Origin: Zoroaster sp. YZ-2022
Taxonomy: Eukaryota; Echinodermata; Asteroidea; Forcipulatida; Zoroasteridae
Length of the DNA: 64,000 bases
Direction: 5' to 3'
Assembly (NCBI GenBank): GCA_029582265.1
Contig: CM055828.1
Span: 5,501,402 to 5,565,401, forward strand
In this document: piece by piece, positions 34,750 to 48,600 of the stretch
Position numbering within the stretch: the stretch's first letter is position 1
How the letters are laid out: each line of letters begins with the position of its first letter
The notes under the pieces: model-generated
Told to the model about the DNA's origin: nothing
Database searches by the model: none
Seen by the model: the letters and a program-made list of their open reading frames with translations, nothing else
Program-made: the position numbers and the translations under genes

Positions 34750-36480
34750 AAGTTGTTTGTGCTTTGTATTTGATATCCCATAATATCAAATGTTGCAGAT
34801 ATCAACAACAAAAATATTTGAGCGAAAGTGCAAACATTGAGACAAAAATAAACAAAGAATTGTTCTGCTAACATTTCATCAAAATAGAAGAATTTATGAT
34901 GACATCATTGATTTAAATGACAACACTACTTTAGTGTCACTGTTATGTTCGTAGAGGGCGCTGTGAAAATTAACATGTGATGTTATGTTTCACATCATCT
35001 ATAATAACCCAAAACGGAAACAATACGAGCTTACATTGTTAACTGTTTCACCAGTGCCAGAGATGATTGTGTCTAAGTTCTGTAATTAAGTGTTTTCTAC
35101 AGACCGTACAATACCCGGTATGTCAGTGCGCCATTTTGTAAATATTGCCAAAATACATGTGCACCGCTCATATACATTGTTGTCACTAATAAGTAACGAC
35201 CCTCCATATTGGATTCTTTGATTCGCCCCTGTCTACCCCCAGCGAAATAGTGAAATATTCGGGAGATTTAAACTTGTTTATTACGATACAAATATTTTAA
35301 TTTACTCCCACTCCCCACCCCTCTACCCCCTGGAAATGACCCTAAACTCGCCACTACGTCCAGTTTTGAAGATAAGGATAAACAGAATAAAGGCCTATTT
35401 TATATATCAAAAATAGAAGAACATCGCGAACAAACTTAGGTTTGGAAGTGATGTGAATGTCCTCACGATGAAGAATTATTCCTCAATATGTATCCCATTG
35501 ATGTCTGTTAGGCTTTTGTATGTCAGGCTATGAATAGAATAAACCACTGAGAGTATGCCTACGCACTTGAGCACGCTGCGTGCGTAGGCGAGCCTGCAAA
35601 TCAAGAATTGGACGTGCAAAACTACATAAGTACAAACAAAAGCCCGGATTTTCTACGAGGGAAATGTTATCCGGCTGTGTGTGTATGTAGATGATGATGC
35701 GAGTGAGGCAAGATGTATGAGCGGAAAATGATAACTAGCCATCGGGGGGGAGCGACAGGCGAAGCCCGTATACATGCATCCACCCCCATACCGCATTTCT
35801 CAAGACATTTCGGAGGAAGAAAATAATATAGAAAGAGGGAGAAAAGTGGAAATCAATGCCGCACCAATCACTAGTTAAGCAAATCCCTATTAGTTACACG
35901 TAGAGTTTACGGGGCTTGGAGATGCCAGGCCCGTGATGATCGACGCCGGCCGATCGATAAAATCTCATTAGATTCCGGCGGGGCGAGGAAGAGAAAAAGA
36001 GAAGATAGAAAAAGAAAAAGGGCGAGATGGAGTTGCGAGAGAAGGCTCTATGATTTCACCTGGCACACCTGTGCATAACCCGGCACTTTAGGGGCGCGCT
36101 GGGGCAAACATACTCCCGTCTCTAAGGAGCTCTTAAAGGGAGGCAAGTCTTGCCGCGATCGTAGGAGCCCCCAGATAATTACATTGTTCCTGAATACGAT
36201 TAGACGCATCAGCGGCAGCCATGCAATATTGCTGTTTCAGATGCCCCGGCGCTGTCGGTTAGAAAAATTCACTCAGTGTTTTGTTTTTTCCGTGTTTAAT
36301 GCGGTTGGCGCGTGCTGGCCGATTAACCGTTTTTCATATATCCGTTGCTGAAATAATATTTGAATTATATCACACAGGGAGTTTTCCAAGTGGAATATGA
36401 ACTTGCAATTGAATGAGAAGATAATGGATTTGAAGACACACAAGTTGAGAGTTGTGTTGAATGGAAGAGAGTCGTGATTA
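34750..36480. other. Non-coding, mixed AT-rich and GC-richer DNA
   Basis: No exon recognised. It holds a short hairpin (35555-35589: GCCTACGCAC..GTGCGTAGGC) and a unique GC-richer block at 35930-36200. Confidence 0.5.
35930..36200. promoter_or_regulatory. Candidate enhancer-like block with paired E-boxes
   Basis: Contains CACCTGGCACACCTGTGC (two E-boxes ten bases apart, start to start), AGATAATTAC and a GGCCGATCGATAAAATC patch in unique sequence. E-boxes suit bHLH factors such as the neighbouring gene's product. Unproven. Confidence 0.25.
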
Positions 36481-36529
36481 TTGCAATTTATGTTAATCAT
36501 GTTTGATTTGATTGATGTTGCTTTGCCGT

Positions 36530-37500
36530 ATTTTGCTTTGCATTGCTTTGCTTTGTTTTGCATTATTTTTGCATTGCCTTGTGTTGGTTTTGCATTGTTT
36601 AGCTTTGCTTTTTTGTTTTGCTTTGCTTTGCTTTGCTTTGCTTTGCTTTGCTTTGCTTTGCTTTGCTTTGCTTTGCTTTGCTTTGCTTTGCTTTGCTTTG
36701 CTTTGCTTTGCTTTGCTTTGCTTTGCTTTGCTTTGCTTTGCTTTGCTTTGCTTTGCTTTGCTTTGATTGCTTTGCTTTGCTTTGCTTTGCTTTGCTTTGC
36801 TTTGCTTTGATTTGATTTGATTGCTTTGCTTTGCTTTGCATGCTCTTGCTTTGATCTGATCTGATTTACTTCTGCTTCATTTCTTTGCTTTGACTGCTCT
36901 GCTTTGCTTTGCCTTTGCTCTTCTTGCTTTGCTCTGATCATTCTGCTTGCTTTGCTTTGCTTTGATTTGCCTAAGCTTTGCTTTGCTGCTTTCTTTGATT
37001 GCTCTTGCTTTCTGATTCTGCCTGGCTTGCTTTCTGCTCATTCTGCTTGCTTTGCTTTGCTTTCATTTGCTTTGTTTCATTTGCTTTGCTTTGCTTTTGC
37101 TTTGATTTGCTTTGCTTTGCTTTCATTTCATTTGCTTTGATTTGCTTTGCTTTGCTTTGCTTTGCTTTGCTTTGCTTTGATTTGCTTTGCTTTGCTTTGC
37201 TTTGATTTGCTTTGCTTTGCTTTGCTTTGATTTGCTTTGCATGCTTTGCTTTGCTTTGCTTTGCTTTGCTTTGCTTTGATTTGCTTTGCTTTGCTTTGCT
37301 TTGCTTTGATTTGCTTTGCTTGCTTTGCTTTGCTTTGCTTTGCTTTGCTTTGCATGGGTTTGCCTTGCCTTGCCTTGCCTCGCCTTGCTTTATCTTGCTT
37401 TGCATTGATTTTCTTTTCTTTGATTTTATTTATCTTGATCTGCCTTGCCTTGCCTTGCTTTGCATTGCTTTACTTATTAATTTGCTTTGTTTTGCTTTGC
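36530..37500 (+). repeat. (CTTTG)n pentanucleotide satellite
   Basis: Nearly pure TTTGC/CTTTG units at 36600-36840, then more broken runs with TTTGATTTGC and TTTGCATGC variants to about 37500. The resulting frames (ALLCF.. or KQSKA.. repeats) are artefacts of the period. Confidence 0.97.
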
Positions 37501-37509
37501 TGTTATTTT

Positions 37510-40500
37510 CATTGATTTTATTAGATTTTCTTTACTTTTGTTTCATTTGTCCCTGCTTAATTATCGAGTTTGTCTTGCATTACTCTGTTTAGTTTTCACT
37601 TGTATTTTTTTCATGAGTTACACGTTCATATTTGCCTTTAGTTAATATAATACCAGCAGTTTATTTGAGCTCGCTTGTGGTTGAGGTAAATATGCGCAGT
37701 TCATCTCTCGTCATTTTGAATTAATCAATATCTCGCTGACAGTCCAATAAACAGTCCCGAGGATGTCCTCAAGTGCTCGGAAAATCTCCGTGTTATTGCG
37801 CGGGGGAATCCAAGGTGATGCCCGGCGCTGCCTCTGGGGACAAGGGGCTCAATCTGAAACAAAACCCGTTGGAAGGCAGAATATAGAATTGTGTTTCATT
37901 GCTTTAAATCTCGTTTTTTTTATTATTTATTTGGCAACGCCATCATGATGACAGTTTAGGCCTACAGGTAAAATCTGGTATTGCCTGAGCTCAAGCTTAT
38001 TATAGGACCTAAATGATAAATCATGCGTTAATTAGACCTTTTGTTGTTTTCTGGCATTGCACTTGCAAAATGTTTTTAATGCAAATTTGAAATGGCACTT
38101 CAAGTGTAGTGTATACTTTCCGGGGGACGACACAGTATTTTGTAGTGTACGTGTTATCTGCATATGAAATACAGGGCCCAACACAGTTTTGCACAAGCAG
38201 CGGCGTAGTGTTATATGAGGAGGGGGAACGAGGAGGGGGGGCAGGGGGCATGCCCACATCCCCACTGAAATGACCGGGGTTCTGGCGCCGCCATGGAAAA
38301 TTCATCTTAAATAAGCCGTCAAATATCACAAAGTAGAATGTAACCAATTGCATCTTCTCAAACGGTCTAAAATTACCGTCTGAGGTTTTCGTCATTTCAT
38401 AACGTTGATATTAAAGGTCTCTGGTATCCTACGGTTTCTGATGCAATTAATTGGGCCAAGAGAGTGTATCATCTGAACTATTAAACAAACGCGGTAGAAA
38501 CGATACTTTCACACGAGATCGTCTGACCGGCGTACGCGGCGCGACGCCCGGGCGTTAGACGGTTGACATCGCCGGCGTGGGAACCGATTGACGGCAGAGA
38601 TATACTCCGCCGTCAAAGCGGAGAACGTTCAAGATGTTTTCATCTTTCAGAGAAAAAAGTGGGAAGGTGTCAGACAGACCTTTTCCTGCCAAAAACATAC
38701 GCTTAAAACATGCGCCTCTTTCAGTTGAGCATAGGGCGACACAATGTTATCCTCTCTTGCCCAACGAAAATGGTCTTGATAAAAAAGTGTGCCTGGAAAA
38801 CTGTCCTTTCTAAGTGGATCCTTTGCTGTTTGTCATGCCTTCAGAAAAGGACCGCCATCTCGACAACTTTCACACAGAAATATTAGCCCTGTGTTATTTT
38901 AAGAGTTAAGAGAGCAAAAGACCAAGCAGTGATCACTGAGGATCCATTTGTACTTTTAATATTGCCTTCAATACAGGAGTTTTGAATGTATTAAGGACCT
39001 CAATACTGCTGAAAGCACTACATGTCTTATTGATCATTTTCTCATTAATTAACGGAAGTCTCAAATCGAAAAATTAAATGTTCTTCTTATCGCGTACGGT
39101 ATTTCCTAAACTTTTAAGGTAATTGGTTTCTTCCAAGGACTTTTGGCCTGGTTTTAGGGGCCATCCACTTAAATGCGCGACTTTTTCTGATGTACCGGTA
39201 TCCCAAGACCCCCTCCCCCGCCCTAACCGTACCAGTTTAATGCACTCACAAATATATCAATAATTGACCCTATATTGTTCAGATTGCCTGATTTAATAAT
39301 ACAAAAAATATATATATCTTTGGTAAGTTTCAAGTCTAAGTCAATGCGAAGGGAGACTTTTTAGTAAGAAAATTATCGGATTTGCCCGACTCGGTAGTTG
39401 GTAATATATGGTTAAAAGGCTTCCCATTAGGACTTCCATCGCTCCAGGCTAACAATTGTCGCTAATAAAGTGACGAAAAGCAACCACTAGTTTCGCTACG
39501 CATCTTAAAGAATGTCAGCTCGCCTTATAATTTAAAATCCTAATAGTCCCACGGTAACCCAATCCCGGGCAAGTTAAGGAAAATATCCTCGATATAGAGT
39601 TGCTACATTAAAGTACCAGACCAAATGAGAAAAAAACAGCGGTTGGTTTCAGTTCCAACTTGCCAACTCATATGACACCCTTGTATTTTTCTTGGGTTTA
39701 GTCCCCCACATTTTTGGGAGCCGTATATAACGAAAATTTGGCCGACGATTTCGCTCCCTTGCCGGGATGTAAATCCGTCTTGACGTTGATCACTAACACC
39801 TGAAGATACTGCTGGTCATTCTCCCCGAGAGGGCAGACGCGTGGTTACCACCGCACACTTGCTCTACCTTTACAGTCACACAGGTTATCGCAGCTGAACA
39901 CCATGGTAAATAGAAACATTTCTTGTTAAAATGCGGTCGAGCTTGGACACTAAAGGCTAAATTGATCCATCATGACGGGACAATACATAGCAACCCTTGT
40001 AGGCGTATGTAACCGGCGGTTGCGTCAATTCGACCAACTATTAATTTTGTCGTATAGGTACGGACCTCCGCCAAAATATCTCAGTGATTGAGACCACCCC
40101 AAAAAATGTATGGAATACCTTCAATGTCACACTTAGGGAGCCGTTTCAGACGTCACGCATTTTCTAACTTTCCTCATTGTGACTTCCATAATAGGCCTAA
40201 AAGCAAAACCAACCATGATGGACTGACTACTCTATATGATATCCACTAGAAATAACACGTGTGTCGTCTAGGCTCTATACGACCTCGAGTGCTTTCTTTC
40301 AGTTGGCGGCGCTCTACAGTCATATAATGTCCGGGTTCATATGAAATTAATGTGAATTTCCAAAAGTGACTGAAGCTTCAAATGCTTTTGATATGATCCA
40401 AAGTTATAGCAACAACTCACTAAGTAAGGAAACTCTCATTCAGTGTTCGAATGCAACATATAGATAAGAAGGTATATCTATGCTTAAATCACAACCCCTT

Positions 40501-41680
40501 TAAATGGATTTGGTGGAACAGTTAGTTTATAGCCAAGCTTAGGGAAGGTTTGCTGGTATAAATACACTCACCCCTCTGTTCACTATTTTGAGTTGTAAAA
40601 TATATTTGTTCTTAAAACTGGAGAATCGGGGGTTTTACAACTTGAGGTTTTAATGGGTATGCTCTGATTGTCTTTAGGAGAATAAAGAACTACCGGTTCT
40701 TTTCAGAACCAACTCAAACAGAGTGAATTTACATAGTGCTTCCTTTCTTTCCACTACATTCAAAGCTTCAGATCTTACCAGTTAGTTTCTGTTACAAAGC
40801 GATGAGTAAACAAAACAAACAATAAAAACTGTTTACTCATTTGTGATATTACGTTTCTTAAACGTATGCCTATACTGTATAGCCTTCCTAACCTATTCAA
40901 AAACAGTCCACAAGATTTAATAAGACAAGAAAACTAACACAATCTTTTCTAAAGAGATGTACGAGGGTCAAATTAATTGTGTTGATCTTTTAACCGTTTT
41001 GTTTACATTACATTGTTTGGTTAGTCAGAGTCTCTTTTTAAGTTAAGATTACGAATATTATATGAATGTTGTGCATTGCTCCGGCCGTTAATGTTCGACA
41101 GGCTTGACAAATTTGTCAGAAAGCTGTTCCATCCGTTGTGTTTGCCAAAGAACTTAATCCATTTGTTCGTTTTGTGTTCATCTGGATCGGATTTGACCTA
41201 GAATTCGATTAGTATTTCCATCAACGAATGTACGGAGTGTTTGCCAAAATACTTCGGAAACAATTAAGGCGGGATTCGACGTGGGTCCGCGATTCGGCTA
41301 CTGGTTTTTGCCGCCTGTTCACCACGGGAATACTTGAACATTAATCCCGAATTCAAACACTTGGCATACATCATGAGGCTCAGTTTTAAATTTAGTGATG
41401 GGCGAGAGGTCTATTAAAAAAGCTGGATGTGCGAAGGTCGAGAACTCAGGGTGCTCTCCCGAATGAAAGGGGAGAAACTGGAACAGTGCTTTCACCGCAT
41501 ATAAGTGGTAACATTCAGGGGGCTGAGTGGGTTTCCCTAAAAAAGTGCTGCCCCAGTTTTACCCTCTTGAAACAAACCAATCTTTTTGTTGTAAGGTGTT
41601 TGAAAACGTCTGCTCACATGCTCGCAGTCTTAATTCTAAAGGTTGAAGAATGACTAATTGACAAAGCTGTACTACCTAAA
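37510..41680. other. Non-coding unique DNA
   Basis: No exon or clear transposon apart from repeat fragments (38195-38300 GCAGCGGCGTAG-type). 38515-38640 is CpG-rich and holds a short inverted repeat TTGACGGC..GCCGTCAA (38588-38616). Confidence 0.45.
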
Positions 41681-41689
41681 CGCATAAGG

Positions 41690-41815
41690 CATGCACCCTC
41701 TGCACCTCTCAAGGGGTGCATTCTTTGTACCTCCCAAGGGGTTCCTCCCTCACACCTCATAATCGGTGCACCCTTTGCACCTCTCAAGGGGAAAGCAAGG
41801 TGTACCCCCATTCAA
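41690..41815. repeat. Short degenerate minisatellite (TGCACCTCTCAAGG)
   Basis: About four units of 25-35 bp containing TGCACCTCTCAAGG or TACCTCCCAAGG. No function evident. Confidence 0.6.
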
Positions 41816-42289
41816 TGGGTGCGGATTCAGGGTGGACATGAGGACAAAGGGGGCACATTTCCTACACTGGGGTACACATAATACGGATAGTAACTTTAAA
41901 TGCAGGTTGATAATGGGAGCAAGTGCTATACCCTTACCCCCGGCCCCGATCAAGTTATGGTGCAGTGGGTTAAACGAGTGGTGTAACAACAACACTTTGT
42001 TTAACCAGCACCAAGGGATAACACTTTTTCATATAGTTAATTTAAAATTCCCTACGATTTGAAAACAAATAAAGTTATCAAATTATGTTTATATTGAATC
42101 ATTATGAAGCAATATGATGCTACTGGTCTGTAGGACTATACCTTGTTACAATGCAATCGCATATTCCTCGAGGCACTCTAGATGGCAGGGTCGTGTGGTT
42201 GGCAAAGAAGTTGTGTAAAATCTTCACAACTTTGTTTCACATAGGTAAATTGTAGGATTCAAGCTAACCTGTCGTCATTTGGCAAGAAT

Positions 42290-42450
42290 GGTGGTACATG
42301 GTCGAGAGGTTAAGACGGTCTCCCTATATCGGGAGGTCGTTGGTTCTAGTCCCGCCCGAATCACCCGTATATCTCCCCCAGCAGCCACCAGGGAAGCATA
42401 AAGTGCTGCAAAATATACGCATGTGTATGGCAACAATAAAATAAATAATT
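42290..42450 (+). mobile_element. tRNA-derived SINE, plus orientation
   Basis: tRNA-like head with A-box-like GGTCGAGAGGTTAAGACGG and B-box-like GGTTCTAGTCC, ending in an A/T-rich tail (aacaataaaataaataat). Distinct from the 34205 family in its body. Confidence 0.7.
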
Positions 42451-42459
42451 CAATATTCC

Positions 42460-43780
42460 TACGCAAGAACGTCATCAATAAATGCAACTCAGTGTTTTAC
42501 TTCCATACATTTTAACGTGACCATCCCGGAGACTGGAAGGAAAATAGGCTGGCCCCTTTAGTGAGAATCAGTGCTATGTATAATCGTACTTGCGTACAGG
42601 GAATTGGACAAAAATTGCCACTGAGTTCTACACAGTCTTAATTCCAGTACACGGTACACCTGGAAAATGCATCCACACCACAGTGTCTGAACCAAGACAC
42701 TTTTAGGGATGGGGGATGAGTACACCATAATAGCAAGACAAAGTTGGCCTAATTAAAATACTATTTAATTAATTGTGCTTTGAAGTTCATCAATCGTGCG
42801 GCCCGTTCTCTAAACATCTCATGCCCAACATTTCGATCCAAGGGCGTCAAACTGTAAAGAATTAAGGGGGAAAGTACAAGCCAGTCCGTTCCCATCGTCA
42901 CATCGCATTGTATTTCCAGATCAACCTCAGAATACCGGTCATGTAGTAATGTGTTTTTTAGAGCAAGCGGCGCTCCGGCAGGCCGATTTGCCTGTGGACT
43001 GCTGAGTAGCCAGCGGCCCGACACGTGGCCCATCCAAGGGCCGGGCGGGGCCCACCTTCCCTTTAGCCGGGATTTAAATTATTTTCCCCCATAGCAGGGG
43101 AGGAGAAAAAGGAAATTACTTATCGAAATCTGCAAACTACTCCAAAGTTGTCAAGGACCGTCTTAAGGATTTTGTTTTATAAATATTTGTTTAGATCTCT
43201 TGCAACGTATAATGTTGCATGTTCACATAATGGTCCCCGGCCGCTGCGCGCGCTAAAAGATGTAATGTAAGTACGTTCTTTTGAAATCTGCACACATACA
43301 CATAAAACATGGATGCATTAATAATAATGCACAAGTCAATGGAAAACCGTATGCACTGTTGTCGATAGACTTAATTGTGTTTTGGTAGAAGAACCAAAAA
43401 TATGTAAAACAACTGCATTAACATGTCTACTACTGTCAAGAGCCGTCGGTCTAGTGTAAGACTACCCCATATTGTTCCTTTCCTGTTCTGCTCGTGTTAG
43501 TTAACAATAGAAGGGACCTTTATAAAGTTGCGGCCACCTTTGTCAGATGCCCTGTATGCAAGTGCAACTATTAAGTGCTGACTCTCAATACATTAGCGGG
43601 GCCAGACTATTTCCCCTTGTTGGGACTGGTCACGTGTATTTGTATGGCAGAAAAACAAGATTGCTACACCTCGATAAAGTCAATAGGCTGCAAACGTGTA
43701 CATGCATGGACATCCATTTCTTGGTAACTTGAACAATTGTTTTGTCTTCTGCAGTCCCCAAGAGAGGCAGATCGATCGGT
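42460..43780. other. Non-coding, repeat fragments
   Basis: 42535-42615 resembles 6030-6110, and 43600-43690 weakly resembles 57285-57370. No gene recognised. Confidence 0.4.
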
Positions 43781-43820
43781 GGGGGGGGGGGGGGAGGGGG
43801 GGGGTAAGGGGAAATGGGTT
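43781..43820 (+). repeat. G-rich run
   Basis: Runs of 14 and 10 G separated by single bases, then GGGG; a possible G-quadruplex and a sequencing-prone spot. Confidence 0.85.
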
Positions 43821-43934
43821 TGCGGTGTTATGTGAATAGGGCCTAATCTTTTTTTGAGTTTTGATGTTCTGAGCTCCTTGTATAATTTAAATCAATTTAT
43901 GTAGGTTTATTATTGAAGCAAAGAACAAAGAATA

Positions 43935-44010
43935 ATTGAATGAAGCGGGAATCGAACATGCGACCTCAGATTGCCGTGCCGGTGCTCTCCCAAATAAGCT
44001 TTGCAGTCCC
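43935..44010 (-). mobile_element. tRNA-like SINE head
   Basis: On the minus strand a tRNA-like arrangement ends with TGTTCGATTCCCGCTTC (B box). Downstream body unclear. Confidence 0.5.
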
Positions 44011-44019
44011 AAAAACGCC

Positions 44020-47000
44020 TTAGTTACATGTACATGTCACTTTAGTAGCCAGGTATCACGCCCAGGGTCTTGGCAAAAAAGGGTGACATTTGACAAAAAG
44101 GGGGAACACAATAAATGCAATGTATATTTACACGCACGGTGATAAAAGCGTATATGACAATTTGCGACCCCCTCCCCCCGAACCCGTCAACGATGAAGTC
44201 CCAAGTTGAGATACTAAGTATGGGAAGGTCGGCCAAGGTCACTCACAAGTACGGCAAACTGACTTGGTTCATTGATTACAATCAAGACAAACCATATTAT
44301 AATTATTTGTATTCTAGTATGTTATTGTCCCTCCGAAAGCATGATTAATGCCATGATTAATATTATGCCTGTATCAAACTATCTGTTTGTCCACACCGTC
44401 CAAAACTGCAGCCTTGTTGCGGTTGTTTTCTCTTTGTGCTGTAGTCGTTGTGTCTGTAACATTTTCTGCAAAAATATGCAAATGCGAAATGAAGAATACC
44501 AGACTTCCACGCCAGGCGTGTTTGCTCCTAGCCCCGTAGCTTCTCGGGACCGCAAGATTGAAAAAAGAACGTGCCCTTTGAGCAAAAAATCTCGGAGATT
44601 CCCGGAGCGCGATTTAATTTGTCGTTGTTAACGCGGGCCAGATTCCGCTAATCACCATTTAGTTCGCCGAGCATACGTTTCCCGTCTCGTACTGGAGTGT
44701 TTGGCTCAACTGCCGTATTGAACGGCTGAAATCGCGCCCGCCGAACCGTGCGGCGAAATACAAACATATACTACGGGGGGCCCGAGTCGAAGCTACGCTC
44801 GCCTGCTCTCGGATTCTCACTGGCATTGTGGTTGCACACACTGAAAAACAATCACCCTTTTATTCGATAGCGCAGAAAGAACACTTTCATTTGTGTCTGA
44901 AAGATAGGAGAAAGGGGGTGGAAACTAATGAGGTAATTTTCCCCACTTGTCCCGTGTAACAGTATCCGGGCTCGATTGTTACTTTCTTGGCTGCTAATCG
45001 CGATATGTGATATCTAAATCCAAGGGGTGGATGGGGATTAGTACAGGTTTGGTTTACCGACCGTGAATAGAGTCGGATGCGCGTGGGGGAAATTCTCCAT
45101 TCTACGGCCGCTCGCTCTCACTACCTCAGGGAGCCTGCGATTATTAATAAACCAGGACAATTTCATTCAGCGTTTAACCAAAACATGTACAAAAGTGATA
45201 TCGAACAACACGCCCAAAATTGGACCAAAGAAAGCTGTGTAGACGGATGCTTTAGCCTCGCACTTCCGTTGCGCTCAATGCGGCACTGGCTAAGTTGTCC
45301 TGGGTCCATCCAAGGGGGAAATTGAGCTAATAGAGTGGAACGTAGGAAATTTGCACCGAATTGTATCCAGTGACTCTTATTTACTTAGGGTACACACCCG
45401 CCAGGGTTAACAAGTCAAATATTATGAATCGCCGGTGCGGATAAACCGGCCCACCAGCTCCAACGCGGCGCTCCGCAGTGGTTTGTCCTGGGCCCACGTG
45501 CCGAGCAGGCCCCGCCGGCAGTGCGCCGTCTTGATCCGGGCAACAAAATAGGAATCGGCGTTCTGGCCGCCGCATCGCACGCACGAGGAGATCGGGTGAA
45601 AGTGGGGGAATTGAGCAACAATAGAGACGTCGTGTTAAGTGGGTCCAATCAGCCCCCCGAGCAAACGATGATAATTTGAGGGAGGGTAAAATCCTTGTCG
45701 TTGCTCGGCTGTGAAGAAGGGAGAGTAAAAAAAAAAACCGGCAAGGAAAACAAGATGCGAACCCGAGCAACACAAGACGGGCCTTTTGTCCGAATCCGTG
45801 TTGATGCTGGGGTATAATTAGATACTTAAGGCTTCTCTACTCGCTGGGAAAATCGAGCAACAATTGGGAAGATCTTTACCTTGATTAAATTCTTAATTTA
45901 GTACAGTCTATTGTTTCTGTTCCCCTTTTTGACTCATTTTGAATTTGTCTTTGATAATACAGAATGCTTTTTTAAGCAGTGTTGTTATCTAATTTCACCA
46001 AATTGGGTTACTGAAGTTACATTGTTTGTCTTTTTTCGATATCAAACTATTCGGTTATCCGGAATTTGTTTATTAATGAAGGACCTTCAAATACAAGACG
46101 GTCAGCACAAATTCTCCCGGAGGACAATGGAACAAGACGCACAAGCGAAAACGACCGTCGCGTGCTCAGCGGCCGACGCCGGCGACACTACACGTGTTGA
46201 ACTCCTTCTTGAGACCACAGCGGGAATACCTACCAACAAAAAACAAAGATATATCACCCCAAGCCTCCTGACTTGGTCCCAGAAAAGAAGCCAAAAACAC
46301 CAGTAAAGTCAGACGGCAGATTACCCCAGCGTGCGTTGTCGTTTAATATCGCCGGTTTCTATGCCTCTTCGTCGGTATTCGTCAGAGAGCCTGTGTTGTT
46401 ATTTCAAATCCAGGGTTGGCGCTTGGGTTTAAGAAGGGGACGTCACGGCAGACACACGACCAGCGTGGGTCCCGACAAAACACCCTACAATGCTGTCATC
46501 GGATAAATCATTTTCGAAATGTTTGGGACACCTTCCAAAAATGAAAAGCTTTAATCACAAAACGTTTGACCATTGTTCCATCCAACAATGGGAAACTGGC
46601 TTTGCATTGTGTTTGTTTGATCAAATTAGTTTGAAAAATGAACGAAATAGAGCATGAATTTATTGAATCAATGGGCGCCAACTTTTTGGGGTGTGACGGT
46701 GCGTTCATAGCGGTTCACATCATGAACAGTATAGTTTCTATAAACTATAGTTTAGGATACTGGACCACGTGTGCGTTTTTTGTTTGACATTAGCGCATCC
46801 GTGCGTGAAATCGACAAAAGTCGCTTACATCTCATTTGAAAGTGGAACATGTTAAATTGTATTCTCATACCTACTGGACAAAAAAAATAATAGGTCAAAA
46901 AGTTTTAAAAAATATGAATCAAACGTGCCCTGGACAAATACGACCCATTTATTTTTAGCATGAAGTCCTCCACACGACCCCCTTTTCCAAATATCTGACC

Positions 47001-48600
47001 GCATACTGTATTTCCAAGAATCTATAATAGTTTCCTGTTCCTCCTTAGATCCTTCCCTTACATCATAAGGTTTCTCCATCTCCCTTCTACCGCCGGCCCG
47101 CTTGCACTACCTCCTTATCCCTTCTTTTGACCATTGGCAGATCCAGAGTGGGTGATAAAATCAGAGACATGAGCTTCCATTTCTTACAATCACAGATACC
47201 ATTTAACCGTACTTTAACCATACGTTTTCATGTTTGCATTTGTTTTGTTTTAGCATTGTTCCCCCATTTTTCGTGTGCCTCCTTTTTTTGCAAATCTGGA
47301 TCTGCCCTGCTCCTTTCAACCCTCTGTACCCACCCTCCGTCTCAGGGGCGGATCCAGGGAGGCAGAGGGTGGTGGGGCGCCCGGCAAGACAAGAGGCACT
47401 GCTCAAAAGGGTACATACATAAAGACGGACTGATGATTAAAATTCATCAATGTTCTGTCTTCAGCGGCGCTTTCATGCCCGATTTATCTCTGTCTTTCAT
47501 CATCTTCTTTGATTTCACCCGTCGCATCCTTCTTTCGTTTTTATTATCCCTGTCCCTCCTCCCCCGGCCTTCCCTCTCCCCTCTTGGTGAGGCAAATTTC
47601 ACAAAGCTGCCAAGCCGAGAATTTGGCTCAGCAAATATTTACGCTTAGAAACATTAAACAGACTGCCAGCCAAATTGTATGGCTATATCACTTAACTGTG
47701 ATGTTTACCAACGAATCTTGGTTACCAACGAAACTTGCAAAGAAACTTTTTTCTGACAAGTTTTTATTTTCTGCTCAGCAGCTCTGGCCCCGTATCTGGT
47801 GCTCCCCCCCCCCCCCCGCCACTCTGGTTTCCTAATTCTATTTCATTATCTTTTCCATGGCGACCTCAGGTTTGGGGGGGGGGGGAGGGTCATGTCTCTC
47901 ATCTGATTATCACACATAATACAGGCTTATTTAACCTACATTATCGCAGGGTACCCACTTTTTTAAGAGTGCCTTCGTTTTGCCGTGTACCCCCTCCATC
48001 TTCAGCCATTCAGGGTCCGCCCCTACCTCCTATGTCTTTCGTCTCCTGCTTCATTTTGATGAGACCATCATTTTTCCTTTACAAACCCAAAACTCCGTCA
48101 ATAATCTGCACAATATTACGACCGCAATACGACCGCCGTGGTGGCGCGAGGCGCGCACGACGCCCGGACCGAATTCGTCTTGCTCCGCGAGGCGCCGGGT
48201 CCGCACTCGCGCGCTCAATGTCAATAATCCCGCAATTTGATGAAAACAATTTGCGGCAAGCAGGCCGATAATTTGATTATGAAGGAATAACTGCCGAGAA
48301 AACAACTGAATCAACAGCGCCGGTTCTTCATTATGCAATGATTTGGTTAGAATAGCGAGTAGAACGCACGGGCAAAATATGGCTTCGTTGGGAGTACAAT
48401 CGAAGAGTTGGCCTCCCCAGAGTGGATAAAATATCAACTACGCTTGACACAAATTAAGGGCTGGTGATAATTTCAATCACATTTTGGAAAGGTTTCGACA
48501 TTTAAAGACTGACTCATTTTACCATTACTGTGCATAGCATTGGGACGTGACTTTTGTTTCGTCTTAAATAATGTTTTGGTAATGTGAAATTATTTGCAGT
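44020..48600. other. Gene desert with CpG-bearing unique blocks
   Basis: No exon recognised. 44620-44830, 45410-45640, 46070-46300 and 48110-48250 are GC-richer and unique; the frames crossing them lack family features. 47340-47370 and 47990-48020 are GGCGGATCC-type repeat fragments; C and G runs occur at 47803-47817 and 47874-47888. Confidence 0.4.
45410..45640. promoter_or_regulatory. Candidate regulatory block, CpG-rich
   Basis: Local GC rise with many CpGs (for example 'caacgcggcgctccgcagtg'). Minus-strand frames cross it but resemble no protein. Could equally be an unrecognised exon. Confidence 0.2.

Noticed and set aside
36273..37592. Long Lys/Gln/Ser/Ala-rich and Leu/Cys/Phe-rich frames
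   Set aside because: Pure consequence of the (CTTTG)n satellite in all frames.
45381..45773. 130-residue minus-strand frame in a CpG-rich block
   Set aside because: No domain, low-complexity Arg/Pro/Leu content typical of chance frames in GC-rich DNA.
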